DNA of 64,000 nucleotides from an uncultured Caryophanales bacterium (GCA_905206805.1 CAJLIR010000001.1:124001-188000), one strand, 5' to 3'. Positions 1 to 8,804 are shown, counted from the first letter of the stretch. Numbers and translations: made by a program. The notes: generated from the sequence alone by a model not told the origin.

Positions 1-83
1 AATCTTTTTTTATAATAAACAAATAATATTTTCTCATAAAATCACCATAATTATTATAAAATAATAATTTTGAAAAAAATGTA

Positions 84-109
84 GAAAAAAAACACTTATA
101 AAAGTGTTT
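84..109 (-). terminator. Intrinsic terminator of transketolase gene
   Basis: On the minus strand an 8-bp stem (AAACACTT/AAGTGTTT) with a 4-nt loop is followed by a run of T. It overlaps the stop codon of the transketolase gene, so the stem is partly coding. The 83 bases before it show nothing recognisable. Confidence 0.8.
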
Positions 110-2087
110 CCATTCTTTGTTTGATAATTTGATAATCAAAACCACAATATTTACTAACTTCATCCCTTGTTCCACTGATACCAAATCTATTAACAGAAAA
201 AATATAATCACTAGAAGTAGCAATTTTATTCCATATTGGATCATTACTAGCTTCTATAGTAAATACTTTAGTATTTTTTGGTAATATTGAAGTCTGATAT
301 TCTATAGATTGTTCAAGAAATGAGTAAACCTCTGGACAACTTACAATACGCAAATCAACGTTTTTATTTACAAAAAAATCTCTTGCTAAATTAACAGCAG
401 TAAATAAATCAGAGCCGGTTGCAACAATAATACCATCCAGTTTATTTTTTTCTTTTCTAACAATATAAGCCCCATGTGACACATTAGAAGAACTTGTAGT
501 TGGTAAATTTAATACTTCTTGCTTTGACAATATTAATGCACTTGGATTATCATAATCATTTAAAATACAGTTCCAAGCACCGACTAATTCGTGTGCGTCC
601 GCAGGTCTATATACCCGTAAATTTGGAATAGTTCTAAGCATTGCCAATTGTTCGACAGGTTGATGTGTTGGTCCATCCTGACCTATTCCTATTGAATCAT
701 GAGAGAAAATATAAGTAACAGGTAAATTCATTAAAGCAGACATTCTTATAGAAGGTTTTAAATAATCAGAAAACGGTAATAACGTTGAGCAAAATGGTCT
801 AAAACCACATAGACTCATACCATTTACAATAGATCCCATTGCGTGTTCTCTAACACCAAATAATATATTTCCTCCGTCATAGTTTTCAAAAGAAACAACG
901 TTCTTCGATGGCAAAAAGGTTTTTGTTGAACTAGATAAATCAGCACTTCCACCTACAAAATTAGGCAAAATTTTTGATATTTCATCCATTATTCTTTGAT
1001 TTGTTACCCTAGTTGCCTCTTTTAAGTCATTTTCAAAATGCCAATCAACATGATTTAAATCAATATTTATATTATGATTAAATAAATAGTTAAGACTAGA
1101 ACTTTCCCCTCCTAAAAATCTATCTATATATATTCTATAATTATTAGACCATAATGAATACTTTTGACCACCACGCTCAGAAACCATTTTAGAAAATTCC
1201 CTTTTAGCAGTTTCTGAATAATAAAAAGGCTCTTTATCGAATGTTCCTAATGATTTTTTTAAAGAATAAATAGCTTCTTTACTAGGTACTCCACCATGTA
1301 CCTCATTTGTTCCTTGACCAGGTAACCCTTGACCAATTATAGTTTTAATTTCAATTAAAGTTGGTTTTGAAGAATTTTTAGCTTTTCTTATAGATTTATC
1401 AATATCAGATACATTATTTCCATTTTTTACAAATTCATAATTCCATCCCATTGATCTAAATCTATCACCAATATTTTCCATAAAAACATTTTTTGTTGGT
1501 CCATCCAAACTTACATTATTGGAATCATAAAGCACAATTAAATTATTTAGATGATTTGCACCAGCAAATGATGCGGCCTCGTAACTAATACCTTCCATCA
1601 AGTCGCCATCACTGCATAAAACATAAACATTATAATCAAATAACGCTGTTTCAACCTCTATAGCGCTTTTTCTTGGAAAAAAATATTTCTTTTTTAAAAT
1701 TTTTTGTGATAGAGCCATTCCAACAGCCGATGCTAACCCTTGACCAAGTAAACCAGTTGACATATCAACACCAGGTGTTTTTTTTATTTCTGGATGACCA
1801 GGAGTTTTTGAATTAATACGTCTATAATTTTTTAAATCATTAATTGAAAGATCAAAATCGGCCATAAAAAGTGTTGCATACAGTAATGCCGAACCATGAC
1901 CTGCTGATAAAACAAATCTATCACGACTTATCCAATCAGTATCATTTGTACTAACATTCAAGTGTCTTGAATATAAAGTATAAATTATCGGCGCAGAACT
2001 TAAGCAAATTCCAGGGTGCCCACTTGACGCATTTTCAATCATATCTATTGCTAAAGACTTTATATTATTAATTATTTCTATATCCAT
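96..2087 (-). CDS. tkt: Transketolase
   Basis: Thiamine-diphosphate enzyme that moves two-carbon ketol units between sugar phosphates in the non-oxidative pentose phosphate pathway (cytosol). The 663-aa length is normal for the family. Visible signatures are GHPG near residue 23, the cofactor motif SDGDLMEG at 159-166 followed by DSNNVS near 188, and the second-domain motif IGIGQDGPTHQP. The C-terminal third is the usual transketolase_C domain. The start is supported by AAAGGGG about 8 nt upstream of ATG. It stands alone with its own terminator; the next gene upstream is the small SOS-linked ORF on the same strand. Confidence 0.96.
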   Translation of the reverse strand: MDIEIINNIKSLAIDMIENASSGHPGICLSSAPIIYTLYSRHLNVSTNDTDWISRDRFVLSAGHGSALLYATLFMADFDLSINDLKNYRRINSKTPGHPEIKKTPGVDMSTGLLGQGLASAVGMALSQKILKKKYFFPRKSAIEVETALFDYNVYVLCSDGDLMEGISYEAASFAGANHLNNLIVLYDSNNVSLDGPTKNVFMENIGDRFRSMGWNYEFVKNGNNVSDIDKSIRKAKNSSKPTLIEIKTIIGQGLPGQGTNEVHGGVPSKEAIYSLKKSLGTFDKEPFYYSETAKREFSKMVSERGGQKYSLWSNNYRIYIDRFLGGESSSLNYLFNHNINIDLNHVDWHFENDLKEATRVTNQRIMDEISKILPNFVGGSADLSSSTKTFLPSKNVVSFENYDGGNILFGVREHAMGSIVNGMSLCGFRPFCSTLLPFSDYLKPSIRMSALMNLPVTYIFSHDSIGIGQDGPTHQPVEQLAMLRTIPNLRVYRPADAHELVGAWNCILNDYDNPSALILSKQEVLNLPTTSSSNVSHGAYIVRKEKNKLDGIIVATGSDLFTAVNLARDFFVNKNVDLRIVSCPEVYSFLEQSIEYQTSILPKNTKVFTIEASNDPIWNKIATSSDYIFSVNRFGISGTRDEVSKYCGFDYQIIKQRMETLL

Positions 2088-2182
2088 ATTAAATTCCCCT
2101 TTATCTTATACAATATATTATAACATGTATATAAAATTTTTAACATATATAATATTATAAAATTTTAAAACACAATATTATT

Positions 2183-2320
2183 CTATTTATTAAGAACCAC
2201 CACATTATTTAATGAACTATCATTTTTCATTGAATTTAAACTATTAGAAGAAACAATACCTATAAAAATTATAAAAACAAAAAAACAAATAATACCTTTA
2301 CTTTTTAATACTTCACTCAT
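2183..2320 (-). CDS. Putative SOS-induced small membrane protein (YneA-like role)
   Basis: A 45-codon ORF starting MSEVLKSKGI, with a strong ribosome-binding site (GGGAGGT, 6 nt before ATG) and one hydrophobic segment at about residues 10-23, followed by a short polar tail. It is divergent from lexA, and its own promoter spacer contains a perfect LexA box, so SOS induction is strongly implied. In Bacillus the gene divergent from lexA is yneA, a membrane-anchored cell-division inhibitor with a LysM domain. This peptide has the membrane anchor but no room for LysM. Function by position and regulation is inference; no sequence family was recognised. Confidence 0.7.
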   Translation of the reverse strand: MSEVLKSKGIICFFVFIIFIGIVSSNSLNSMKNDSSLNNVVVLNK

Positions 2321-2347
2321 TTTAAATACCTCCCAAATACTATAATA

Positions 2348-2376
2348 ATAGTAACACGAACTAAAGTTCGTGTCAA
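2348..2376 (-). promoter_or_regulatory. SOS promoter of small membrane protein gene
   Basis: Minus-strand TTGACA (2376-2371) and TACTAT (2353-2348) with a 17-bp spacer. The spacer contains the LexA box CGAACTAAAGTTCG at 2357-2370, so LexA binding would block RNA polymerase directly. Confidence 0.85.
2357..2370. promoter_or_regulatory. LexA box 1
   Basis: CGAACTAAAGTTCG fits the Bacillus SOS consensus (CGAAC-N4-GTTCG) exactly and is a perfect palindrome, extended by flanking CA/TG to 18 bp. Confidence 0.92.
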
Positions 2377-2394
2377 CGTTTTTTCATAAATTTA

Positions 2395-2408
2395 CGAACA
2401 ATTGTTTG
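2395..2408. promoter_or_regulatory. LexA box 2
   Basis: CGAACAATTGTTTG fits the Bacillus consensus CGAACRNRYGTTYG. Its right half overlaps the -35 hexamer of the lexA promoter, consistent with autorepression. Confidence 0.9.
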
Positions 2409-2434
2409 ACATTTTACATATTGTATGTTATTAT
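2406..2434 (+). promoter_or_regulatory. lexA promoter
   Basis: TTGACA (2406-2411), 17-bp spacer, TATTAT (2429-2434), about 25 bp upstream of the lexA start codon. It overlaps LexA box 2. Confidence 0.88.
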
Positions 2435-2459
2435 TGAATTGTAATAAAGGAGGTTATTT

Positions 2460-3077
2460 GTGATTGAATTAACAAAAAGGCAACAAGAAATTCTTGATTT
2501 TATAAAAACTTTTATGGTTAAACATGGGTTTCCACCTACTATTAGAGAAATAGGAGAAGCCTTAGATATTTCATCACCAGCAACAATTCATGCGCATTTA
2601 AAAAATCTTGAAGCCAGAGGTGTTATTAAAAGAAATGACACAAAAAATAGAGCTATCGAATTATTAGTAAAAAATGAATATGAACCTCAAAATGAATTAA
2701 TTATTGATGTTCCACTACTTGGAAAAATAACTGCTGGAAGTCCAATTGAAGCGATAGAAAGACCTGATGAATTTTTCTCTCTACCTGCATATTTAATACC
2801 TAATAATAAAGAAGTTTTCACGTTATTAGTAAGTGGAACAAGTATGATTAATGCTGGAATATTAGATGGAGACATAGTTATTGTAGAAAGAAAAAATACT
2901 GCTAGAAATGGCGAAATTGTAGTTGCTATGACTGATGAAAATGAGGTAACACTAAAAACATTTTATAAAGAAAAAGATTACTTCAGATTACAACCAGAAA
3001 ATGATACTATGGAACCAATTATTTTAAAAAATGTTACGGTTTTAGGTAAAGCAATTGGTTTATATAGAAAAATATAA
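2460..3077 (+). CDS. lexA: LexA SOS repressor
   Basis: Transcriptional repressor of DNA-damage genes that self-cleaves when RecA filaments form. The 205-aa protein has an N-terminal winged helix (about residues 1-65, with FPPTIREIGEAL) and a C-terminal S24 protease domain. The cleavage site is Ala92-Gly93 (KITAGSP). The catalytic dyad is Ser128 (GTSM) and Lys166 (VTLKTF), spaced as in E. coli. Translation starts at GTG, set by AAAGGAGG 7 nt upstream. Two LexA boxes lie in the divergent promoter region. It ends in a hairpin shared with the convergent RNase J gene. Confidence 0.97.
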   Translation: MIELTKRQQEILDFIKTFMVKHGFPPTIREIGEALDISSPATIHAHLKNLEARGVIKRNDTKNRAIELLVKNEYEPQNELIIDVPLLGKITAGSPIEAIERPDEFFSLPAYLIPNNKEVFTLLVSGTSMINAGILDGDIVIVERKNTARNGEIVVAMTDENEVTLKTFYKEKDYFRLQPENDTMEPIILKNVTVLGKAIGLYRKI

Positions 3078-3107
3078 AAAAAGTATAATAAATTTTATAC
3101 TTTTTTT
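3076..3107. terminator. Bidirectional terminator between lexA and RNase J gene
   Basis: AAAAAAAGTATAA and TTATACTTTTTTT form a stem with A/T runs on both sides, so it can end both convergent transcripts. It sits exactly between the two stop codons. Confidence 0.85.
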
Positions 3108-3108
3108 A

Positions 3109-4755
3109 TTATACTTCTTGTAAGACGATTAAAATCATTGGTTTACATTCTGTTTCTTGATAAAGATATTTACCTAATCTATCTCTAATACCATTTTTAA
3201 TTTTATTAAATTCTACATGATTTGGTTTGATATTTTCATTGATAACTTCTAGAGCAATCTTTTCTGATTCTTTAATCAAATCGACATTATCTCTAACATA
3301 AATAAATCCTCTTGTTAAAATCTCTGGACCTGCTAATACCTTTTTTGTTGATTTATCTAAAGTTGCACTAACTATAACAATACCATTGTCACATAATGCT
3401 TCTCTATCTTTTAACACTAACTCTCCGATATCACCAACTGTTTTTCCATCAATTAGAATATCATCAACTTTAACATTTTCATTAGTATCAACTAATTTTC
3501 CGTCAATAAATGTTGCAACTTGTCCATTTAGTTTTAATAAAATATTTTCTTCTTTAATACCTAATTTTTTAGCATTATTTGCATTTTCAACTTGATGTCT
3601 ATATTCACCAATAACTGGAAAATAATATTTAGGTTTAATTAAATCAAGCATTAACATTAAATCTTCTGCCGAAGCATGATGACCTAAATATTTTTTATTA
3701 GATAAAATAACAAGTGATGCGCCTATTTTAGCAATTCCGTTAAATAATTTAGTTGCTCTTATTTCCATACCATCATAAACAGGTGAAATAAATACAACAG
3801 TATCATTTTCATTTATTCTGATAAATTTGTCATATCCTTTTACAATTCTTGTTAAATTTGAAAAAGGTTTCTCTCTTTCATCAGAAATAATTACAATAAC
3901 ATTAGGGTCATTTACATGATGAATATTGCTAATACGAGATTTATCGAAATTGATGTATTTTTTATCAATTGATTCAATAACAATCTCTTCTAGTCTTTTA
4001 CCCATAATAACTACTTTTCTATCAGTTAAACTAATTTCATTAAATAATTCTTGTAAACGATATATTTGTGTTTGAAATACATTAAACAATATTCTTCCGC
4101 TATATTTTCCTAATGTTTCTTTAAGAATAGATGATGCACGGTGATTTGGAGAAGTAAATCCTGATTTATCAGCATATAAAGATTCACTCATTAAACATAA
4201 AACACCTTGTTTTCCAACATAAGCAAGTTTACCAATGTCAGTTTTATAATTTCCCATCATAGTTGGATCAAAGACGAAATTTCCTGTATAAAAAATTGCT
4301 CCGTCTAAAGTATATAATACATATCCAACTGCATCAGGAACAGAATGTGTTAAACTTACTGGAAAAATACTATTTACACCAAAATTAATTTTTTTATGAG
4401 GTAAAATTTCAATTAAATTTGCATCGTTAATTCCCTCATTAATTAATTCTTTTCTTAAAATATCGATTGTAAATGCACAACCATATATTTTTAAATTTGG
4501 TAAATCCGCTAATATGTCAGAAATTGCTCCTAATTGTTGATCGTGACCATGTGTAATAAATATACCTTTAACCCTATCAACATTTTCTTTTAAATAATCA
4601 TAGTTAGGAATAATGTAATCAACACCTAACATTTTATCATCAGCAAATTTTAATCCCGCATCAAATACAAAAATATCTTTATCAACTTCTACAATATACA
4701 TATTTTTACCAATTTCATTTAATCCGCCTAAACCAAATATTTTTATTTTACTCAT
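3109..4755 (-). CDS. RNase J family protein, likely J2-type with degenerate active site
   Basis: Metallo-beta-lactamase/beta-CASP protein of 548 aa, the usual RNase J length, a family of 5'-3' exoribonuclease/endoribonucleases in Gram-positive RNA decay. The metal motif, normally HGHxDH, reads HGHDQQ (residues 69-74), losing the Asp and last His. TGDF reads TGNF, and PVHGEYR reads PVIGEYR. Loss of several ligands suggests a catalytically weak or structural subunit, like RNase J2 of Bacillus or Staphylococcus, which partners an active J1; a J1 gene would have to lie outside the window. The start is supported by GGAG upstream. The function is family knowledge; inactivity is inference. Confidence 0.88.
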   Translation of the reverse strand: MSKIKIFGLGGLNEIGKNMYIVEVDKDIFVFDAGLKFADDKMLGVDYIIPNYDYLKENVDRVKGIFITHGHDQQLGAISDILADLPNLKIYGCAFTIDILRKELINEGINDANLIEILPHKKINFGVNSIFPVSLTHSVPDAVGYVLYTLDGAIFYTGNFVFDPTMMGNYKTDIGKLAYVGKQGVLCLMSESLYADKSGFTSPNHRASSILKETLGKYSGRILFNVFQTQIYRLQELFNEISLTDRKVVIMGKRLEEIVIESIDKKYINFDKSRISNIHHVNDPNVIVIISDEREKPFSNLTRIVKGYDKFIRINENDTVVFISPVYDGMEIRATKLFNGIAKIGASLVILSNKKYLGHHASAEDLMLMLDLIKPKYYFPVIGEYRHQVENANNAKKLGIKEENILLKLNGQVATFIDGKLVDTNENVKVDDILIDGKTVGDIGELVLKDREALCDNGIVIVSATLDKSTKKVLAGPEILTRGFIYVRDNVDLIKESEKIALEVINENIKPNHVEFNKIKNGIRDRLGKYLYQETECKPMILIVLQEV

Positions 4756-4771
4756 AAATTCTCCTTTCTAT

Positions 4772-4817
4772 AAAATAAAAAGACTAATTAATTATATCAA
4801 AAAATAATTAATTAGTC
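4772..4817 (-). terminator. Terminator of suf operon
   Basis: Minus-strand hairpin GACTAATTAATTAT/ATAATTAATTAGTC (14-bp arms) followed by TTTTTATTTTA. It lies between sufS and the start of the RNase J gene. Confidence 0.85.
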
Positions 4818-4831
4818 CATAGTTGAATTAA

Positions 4832-6025
4832 TTATATAATTTCATTTTTTAAATTTGGATTATTTAACACTTCAACTAAACGGTCTATTTCTTCTTTTGT
4901 ATTGTAAAAATATAAACTAATACGACATGTATTTTTTATTTTTAGTTCGTCTTTTAAAATTTTGGCACAATGATTACCAGCTCTTACACAAATATTATAT
5001 TTATCTAAATATATAGCTAAATCTTGAGCAAATACATCCTTAATATTAAATGTAATAATTCCACTTTCTGAATTTTTGTTATATATTATAATATCATTTA
5101 CATTTTCTAATTTTTTTATAGCGTATTTTTTTAAATCTAATTCATAATTATGTATTCTATCCATTCCAATTGTGTCTAGATATTTAATTGCTTCAGAAAA
5201 AGCTATTACATCAGCAATATTAGGTGTTCCTGCTTCGAACAAATAAGGTAAATTACTATATTGTCTTATACCATCATAGGTAAACATAGCGTTCATACCT
5301 CCACCAAATTCGATTGGCTTCATATTATTTAATAGTTCTTCTCTTCCATATAAAACTCCAACACCGGTTGGTCCACACATTTTATGAGCAGAAAAAGCTA
5401 GAAAATCAACATTTAATGATTGAACATCAATTTTTATATGAGGTACGCTTTGTGCACCATCTATAACAACTAATATATTTTTACTATGAGCATAATCAAT
5501 AATTTCTTTAATATTTCTAATATCTCCTACAACATTAGTTATATGAGCAATACTAATAACCTTTGTTTTACTTGTAACAGATTTTTTTACATCATCAATA
5601 GTAAAAGTCAAATCTTCATTAAGCGGTATATAACCAACATGTAATTCATTTTGTTCAGCTAATTCAAACCAAGGCAACACATTTGAGGCATGTTCTGATT
5701 TTGTTAGCAAAACTTCATCAGATTCGTTTAAATATTGTTTGAAATATCCAAATACAATTTTATTTAAGGAGTCTGTCGCACCACTTGTAAAAATTATTTC
5801 TTTATTACTACTAGCATTAATAAAATTTTTCACTAAAAAGCGAGCATTTTCATATTCCTCATCAACTTTAACACTATACTTATAATCTCCACGATGTGCA
5901 TTACAACTATAGTTTTTATAATAATCACAAATTTTATCTATTACACAATTTGGTTTAAAAGTTGTTGCGCCATTATCAAAATATATAATATCATGTTTTA
6001 ACATTGGAAAATCTTCACGATTCAT
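4832..6025 (-). CDS. sufS: Cysteine desulfurase SufS
   Basis: PLP enzyme that takes sulfur from cysteine for Fe-S cluster assembly. The 397-aa length is typical. The PLP-binding Lys215 lies in FSAHKMCGPTG, and the catalytic Cys353 lies in RAGNHCAK, the group II (SufS) arrangement. It starts 4 nt after sufD, whose stop TGA is embedded in the GGAGGTGA ribosome-binding site, so the two are translationally coupled. No sufU-type sulfur acceptor follows; the operon ends in a terminator. Confidence 0.95.
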   Translation of the reverse strand: MNREDFPMLKHDIIYFDNGATTFKPNCVIDKICDYYKNYSCNAHRGDYKYSVKVDEEYENARFLVKNFINASSNKEIIFTSGATDSLNKIVFGYFKQYLNESDEVLLTKSEHASNVLPWFELAEQNELHVGYIPLNEDLTFTIDDVKKSVTSKTKVISIAHITNVVGDIRNIKEIIDYAHSKNILVVIDGAQSVPHIKIDVQSLNVDFLAFSAHKMCGPTGVGVLYGREELLNNMKPIEFGGGMNAMFTYDGIRQYSNLPYLFEAGTPNIADVIAFSEAIKYLDTIGMDRIHNYELDLKKYAIKKLENVNDIIIYNKNSESGIITFNIKDVFAQDLAIYLDKYNICVRAGNHCAKILKDELKIKNTCRISLYFYNTKEEIDRLVEVLNNPNLKNEII

Positions 6026-6029
6026 TTTT

Positions 6030-6833
6030 TCACCTCCAATATTTATGAATAATATTTTCTAAATCACCTGTATCTTGTTCAGTTAATTTCAAATTACTAA
6101 ATAAAAATCCTTTAATTAATAATTTAATAGCTTCTTCATAAGTTATTCCTCTACTTTGTAAATAAAACAAATCTTCATCATTAAATTTACCAATAAATGC
6201 AGAATGTTCTGCTATTACATTATCTTCATCTATTAATAAATTAGGATTTATTTGACACTTTTTCTTATTAAATGTAACAATTCTGTTATTTTGATTTAAA
6301 CTACACTCTATTATACCCTTTGGCACATTTCCTATTACATCAAAGAAAACACTACCATCACAAATATTTACTGCATTATTTATAATGTTACTTACTGTAT
6401 AAGGAGCATTATGATTTATAACTAATCCATATCTTTCGGGATTAATACTAATTGTCTTTAAAACATAATTAAATGAAGACTTTTCTCCATTAAGATTTAC
6501 AATATCATTTTGTTTTATTTCTTTTACATCATAAATTTTTTGAACATTTACTTCACTAAATGACTTTAAATTATATGTATTTTTAATTTTTAGAAAACCA
6601 TCATTATACTTTTCAAATATATTAGAAACTACATTATCCTCAAACTCAAACAAAACATTAATTTTAATATCATTTGTAATATTATAATTAATACATAAAT
6701 CAGTGCTATTTAAACATTTAATTTCAAGATTATAAACTGAATCAAAAGTGTCACTTATGGAATAATTAAATATAATACTATCCTCTAATTCTTTGTATTT
6801 TACAATATTGTTTTCAATAATTATTTTATTCAT
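6030..6833 (-). CDS. sufD: SufB/SufD family Fe-S scaffold protein, short form
   Basis: Partner of the SufC ATPase in Fe-S cluster assembly. Only 267 aa, against about 420-470 for usual SufB or SufD. The C-terminal SufBD signature is clear: an Glu-His pair (VIAEHSAFIG) followed by LFYLQSRGITYEEA and a terminal helix. The N-terminal half is a beta-helix-like region without recognisable cysteine motifs. It sits between sufC and sufS, 4 nt from each, and is the only SufBD protein in the operon. It may act alone with SufC as a minimal complex, or a sufB may lie elsewhere; the sequence does not decide. Confidence 0.85.
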   Translation of the reverse strand: MNKIIIENNIVKYKELEDSIIFNYSISDTFDSVYNLEIKCLNSTDLCINYNITNDIKINVLFEFEDNVVSNIFEKYNDGFLKIKNTYNLKSFSEVNVQKIYDVKEIKQNDIVNLNGEKSSFNYVLKTISINPERYGLVINHNAPYTVSNIINNAVNICDGSVFFDVIGNVPKGIIECSLNQNNRIVTFNKKKCQINPNLLIDEDNVIAEHSAFIGKFNDEDLFYLQSRGITYEEAIKLLIKGFLFSNLKLTEQDTGDLENIIHKYWR

Positions 6834-6837
6834 ATTT

Positions 6838-7602
6838 TTATTTATCCTCTATAATATTTTCACTAATATTTGTAAAAAATTCATATCCATTATCCTCTAC
6901 AATTTTAACTAAGCTATAGTCACCACTTTTAATTATACTTCCATCCTTCATAATATGAACAAAATCTGGTTTAATATAATAAAGCAATCTTTGATAATGG
7001 GTAATTACTAATATTGATGGATTAAATTCTCTATAATATTCCATAACTTTTTCACCAACAACTTTTAAACTATCTACATCTAATCCCGAATCAATTTCAT
7101 CAAGAATTAGCGTATTTGGCTCTAACATATACATTTGAAGTATTTCATTTTTCTTTCTTTCTCCACCTGAAAATCCTTTATTTACACCACGATGTATCAT
7201 ATCTTTACTCATTTTCAAATTTTCAACGTTTTTATCTAATTTCTTTATAAAATTATATAATTTAAAATTTTCTTTTTCTTTAGCATATAAGGCAGCACGT
7301 AAAAAATCTGCGTTTGTTACACCATCAATTTCTAAAGGCATTTGCATTCCTAGAAAAATACCTAATCTAGCTCTTTCATCAACTGTTAAATCATTGATTA
7401 AAGTATTATCAAAATAAATATTTCCACTTACCACATTATAATGATTATCACCCATAATAACTTTAGATAAAGTAGATTTTCCTGTTCCATTTGGTCCCAT
7501 AATAACATGTATTTCACCACTATTAATAGTTAATGAAAAATTTTTAAGTATAGTATTATTTTCTATTTCAACAGTAAGATTTTCAATTCTTAATGTATGC
7601 AT
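6838..7602 (-). CDS. sufC: SufC Fe-S assembly ATPase
   Basis: ABC-type soluble ATPase that drives conformational change in SufB/SufD. With the start at 7602 it is 254 aa, the normal length. Walker A is GPNGTGKST, the signature is FSGGERKK, and Walker B is LILDEIDSGLD. The open frame runs 23 codons further upstream, but the start at 7602 has GGAGATGATGTT immediately before ATG and begins with the conserved HTLRIENLTV. A well-formed promoter lies between the two candidate starts. First gene of the sufC-sufD-sufS operon. Confidence 0.95.
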   Translation of the reverse strand: MHTLRIENLTVEIENNTILKNFSLTINSGEIHVIMGPNGTGKSTLSKVIMGDNHYNVVSGNIYFDNTLINDLTVDERARLGIFLGMQMPLEIDGVTNADFLRAALYAKEKENFKLYNFIKKLDKNVENLKMSKDMIHRGVNKGFSGGERKKNEILQMYMLEPNTLILDEIDSGLDVDSLKVVGEKVMEYYREFNPSILVITHYQRLLYYIKPDFVHIMKDGSIIKSGDYSLVKIVEDNGYEFFTNISENIIEDK

Positions 7603-7620
7603 AACATCATCTCCAAAGTA

Positions 7621-7659
7621 ATTATACATTATAAACTCACAAATGTCGATATTTTCGAC
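7621..7659 (-). promoter_or_regulatory. suf operon promoter with overlapping palindrome
   Basis: Minus-strand TCGACA (7649-7644), 17-bp spacer and TATAAT (7626-7621). A palindrome, GTCGATATTTTCGAC (7645-7659), overlaps the -35 box and could be an operator for an iron or oxidative-stress regulator (inference). Confidence 0.6.
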
Positions 7660-7749
7660 TTTATAACACAATATTTATTTTTTTTGCTTATCTTTGATTA
7701 TTTAATTTATATAAGTACATAATATTTATGAATATTTGCAGTATTCAGC

Positions 7750-7785
7750 AAAAGAGTTTCACTCTTTTTATTTTTTTGTTATAAT
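7750..7785 (+). promoter_or_regulatory. Promoter of HIT gene overlapping a hairpin
   Basis: TTTCAC (7757-7762), 17-bp spacer and TATAAT (7780-7785) precede the HIT gene. The -35 region lies inside a perfect 8-bp hairpin (AAAAGAGT-TTC-ACTCTTTT, 7750-7768) followed by a T run. That hairpin would be an intrinsic terminator for any plus-strand transcript from upstream, though no such gene is seen. Confidence 0.55.
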
Positions 7786-7805
7786 AGTTAGAGGAGGATA
7801 AATTT

Positions 7806-8171
7806 ATGGATTGTATTTTTTGTAAAATTGTTAACGGGGAAATTCCCTCTTATACTATTTTTGAAGACGACATTGTAAAAGTGTTTTTAGATGTTAATCC
7901 TGATTCTAATGGACATTTACTAATAATTCCTAAAAAACATTTTTTAGGATTAAAAGAAATTGATAATAACACTCTTATACATATTATGGAAATTGCCAGA
8001 AATATGGAAAATTTATTAAAAAATAAATTAAGCATTGATGGTTTAACACTTATTCAAAACAATGGTTGTGTTCAAGAAGTAAAACATTATCATTTGCATT
8101 TAAAACCACATTATATATCTAAACAAGAAAAAAAAGATGTTAAAGATATCTATAGTTTATTAATAAAATAA
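7806..8171 (+). CDS. HIT family nucleotide-binding protein
   Basis: Small histidine-triad nucleotide hydrolase/transferase of the Hint/HinT type. It begins with CIFCKIVNGEIPS, the usual HIT N-terminus, and has the triad HYHLHLKPH near residues 95-103. At 121 aa it is slightly shorter than typical Hint proteins (about 135-145). The ribosome-binding site GAGGAGG precedes the ATG. In many Firmicutes such a gene acts in purine phosphoramidate turnover; the specific substrate is unknown. Confidence 0.9.
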   Translation: MDCIFCKIVNGEIPSYTIFEDDIVKVFLDVNPDSNGHLLIIPKKHFLGLKEIDNNTLIHIMEIARNMENLLKNKLSIDGLTLIQNNGCVQEVKHYHLHLKPHYISKQEKKDVKDIYSLLIK

Positions 8172-8176
8172 TTTTA

Positions 8177-8205
8177 TTGATAAATTATTTTTTTTATGTT
8201 AATAT
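8177..8205 (+). promoter_or_regulatory. Promoter
   Basis: TTGATA (8177-8182), 17-bp spacer and TAATAT (8200-8205), directly after the HIT gene and upstream of the hypothetical gene starting at 8231. Confidence 0.5.
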
Positions 8206-8230
8206 ATATCGACAAAGGGAGGAATTTATT

Positions 8231-8782
8231 ATGAATAAATTAGAAATATATTCAGATTTTAATAAAAATGTGATAAAAAATAATTTGAAACTTTATAGAA
8301 ATTGTTCAATTAGTGATAAACGTGTATTTAAATTTGTAGAAAGGTACATAAATGGTAATTTAGATGTTACAAATTTAGATGATGAAACTACTGTTATCGA
8401 TGAAAATATGATATTTAAAAATGAATCAGAAATTGCACTCAGATTATTAAAATCTAAACAGAATACTTTATACCAAAATTTAAATGAGGAATTTTTGAGA
8501 TTTAGAAAATTAGCAAATAGATACGAATTTTTATTAAAAAAATATGATAAACAATTTGAATTAAGTCAATATGAAAACATGCAACTTGATTTATTACTTA
8601 TCAAAATGACATACATACTTATTGAATTAAAAATTAGTCTTAACCTAAATTTAAATGATATTTCTATAAACAATATAAATTCATATTGTGAATGTATTAT
8701 TCATGATATTATAAACAAAAATTACGAACCATTATCAATTGATAAACATATATATAATAAAATGCTTAATTTAGAAAAATAA
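8231..8782 (+). CDS. Hypothetical protein, 183 aa
   Basis: Not recognised. The start at 8231 follows AAAGGGAGG and its own promoter; the open frame extends 18 codons upstream but over the promoter. The product begins MNKLEIYSDFNK and is predicted largely helical and charged, rich in Lys, Asn and Leu, with no membrane segment or catalytic motif. Residues about 90-125 look like a continuous amphipathic helix. Its neighbours are a HIT gene and another orphan, so context gives no role. Confidence 0.7.
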   Translation: MNKLEIYSDFNKNVIKNNLKLYRNCSISDKRVFKFVERYINGNLDVTNLDDETTVIDENMIFKNESEIALRLLKSKQNTLYQNLNEEFLRFRKLANRYEFLLKKYDKQFELSQYENMQLDLLLIKMTYILIELKISLNLNLNDISINNINSYCECIIHDIINKNYEPLSIDKHIYNKMLNLEK

Positions 8783-8804
8783 AATATAAAAATTAATATT
8801 TGTA

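Noticed and set aside
7750..7778. Terminator of an unseen plus-strand transcript before the HIT gene
   Set aside because: The hairpin and T run are good, but no promoter or open frame was found upstream on that strand, and the hairpin overlaps the HIT promoter; it is noted only as part of that promoter region.
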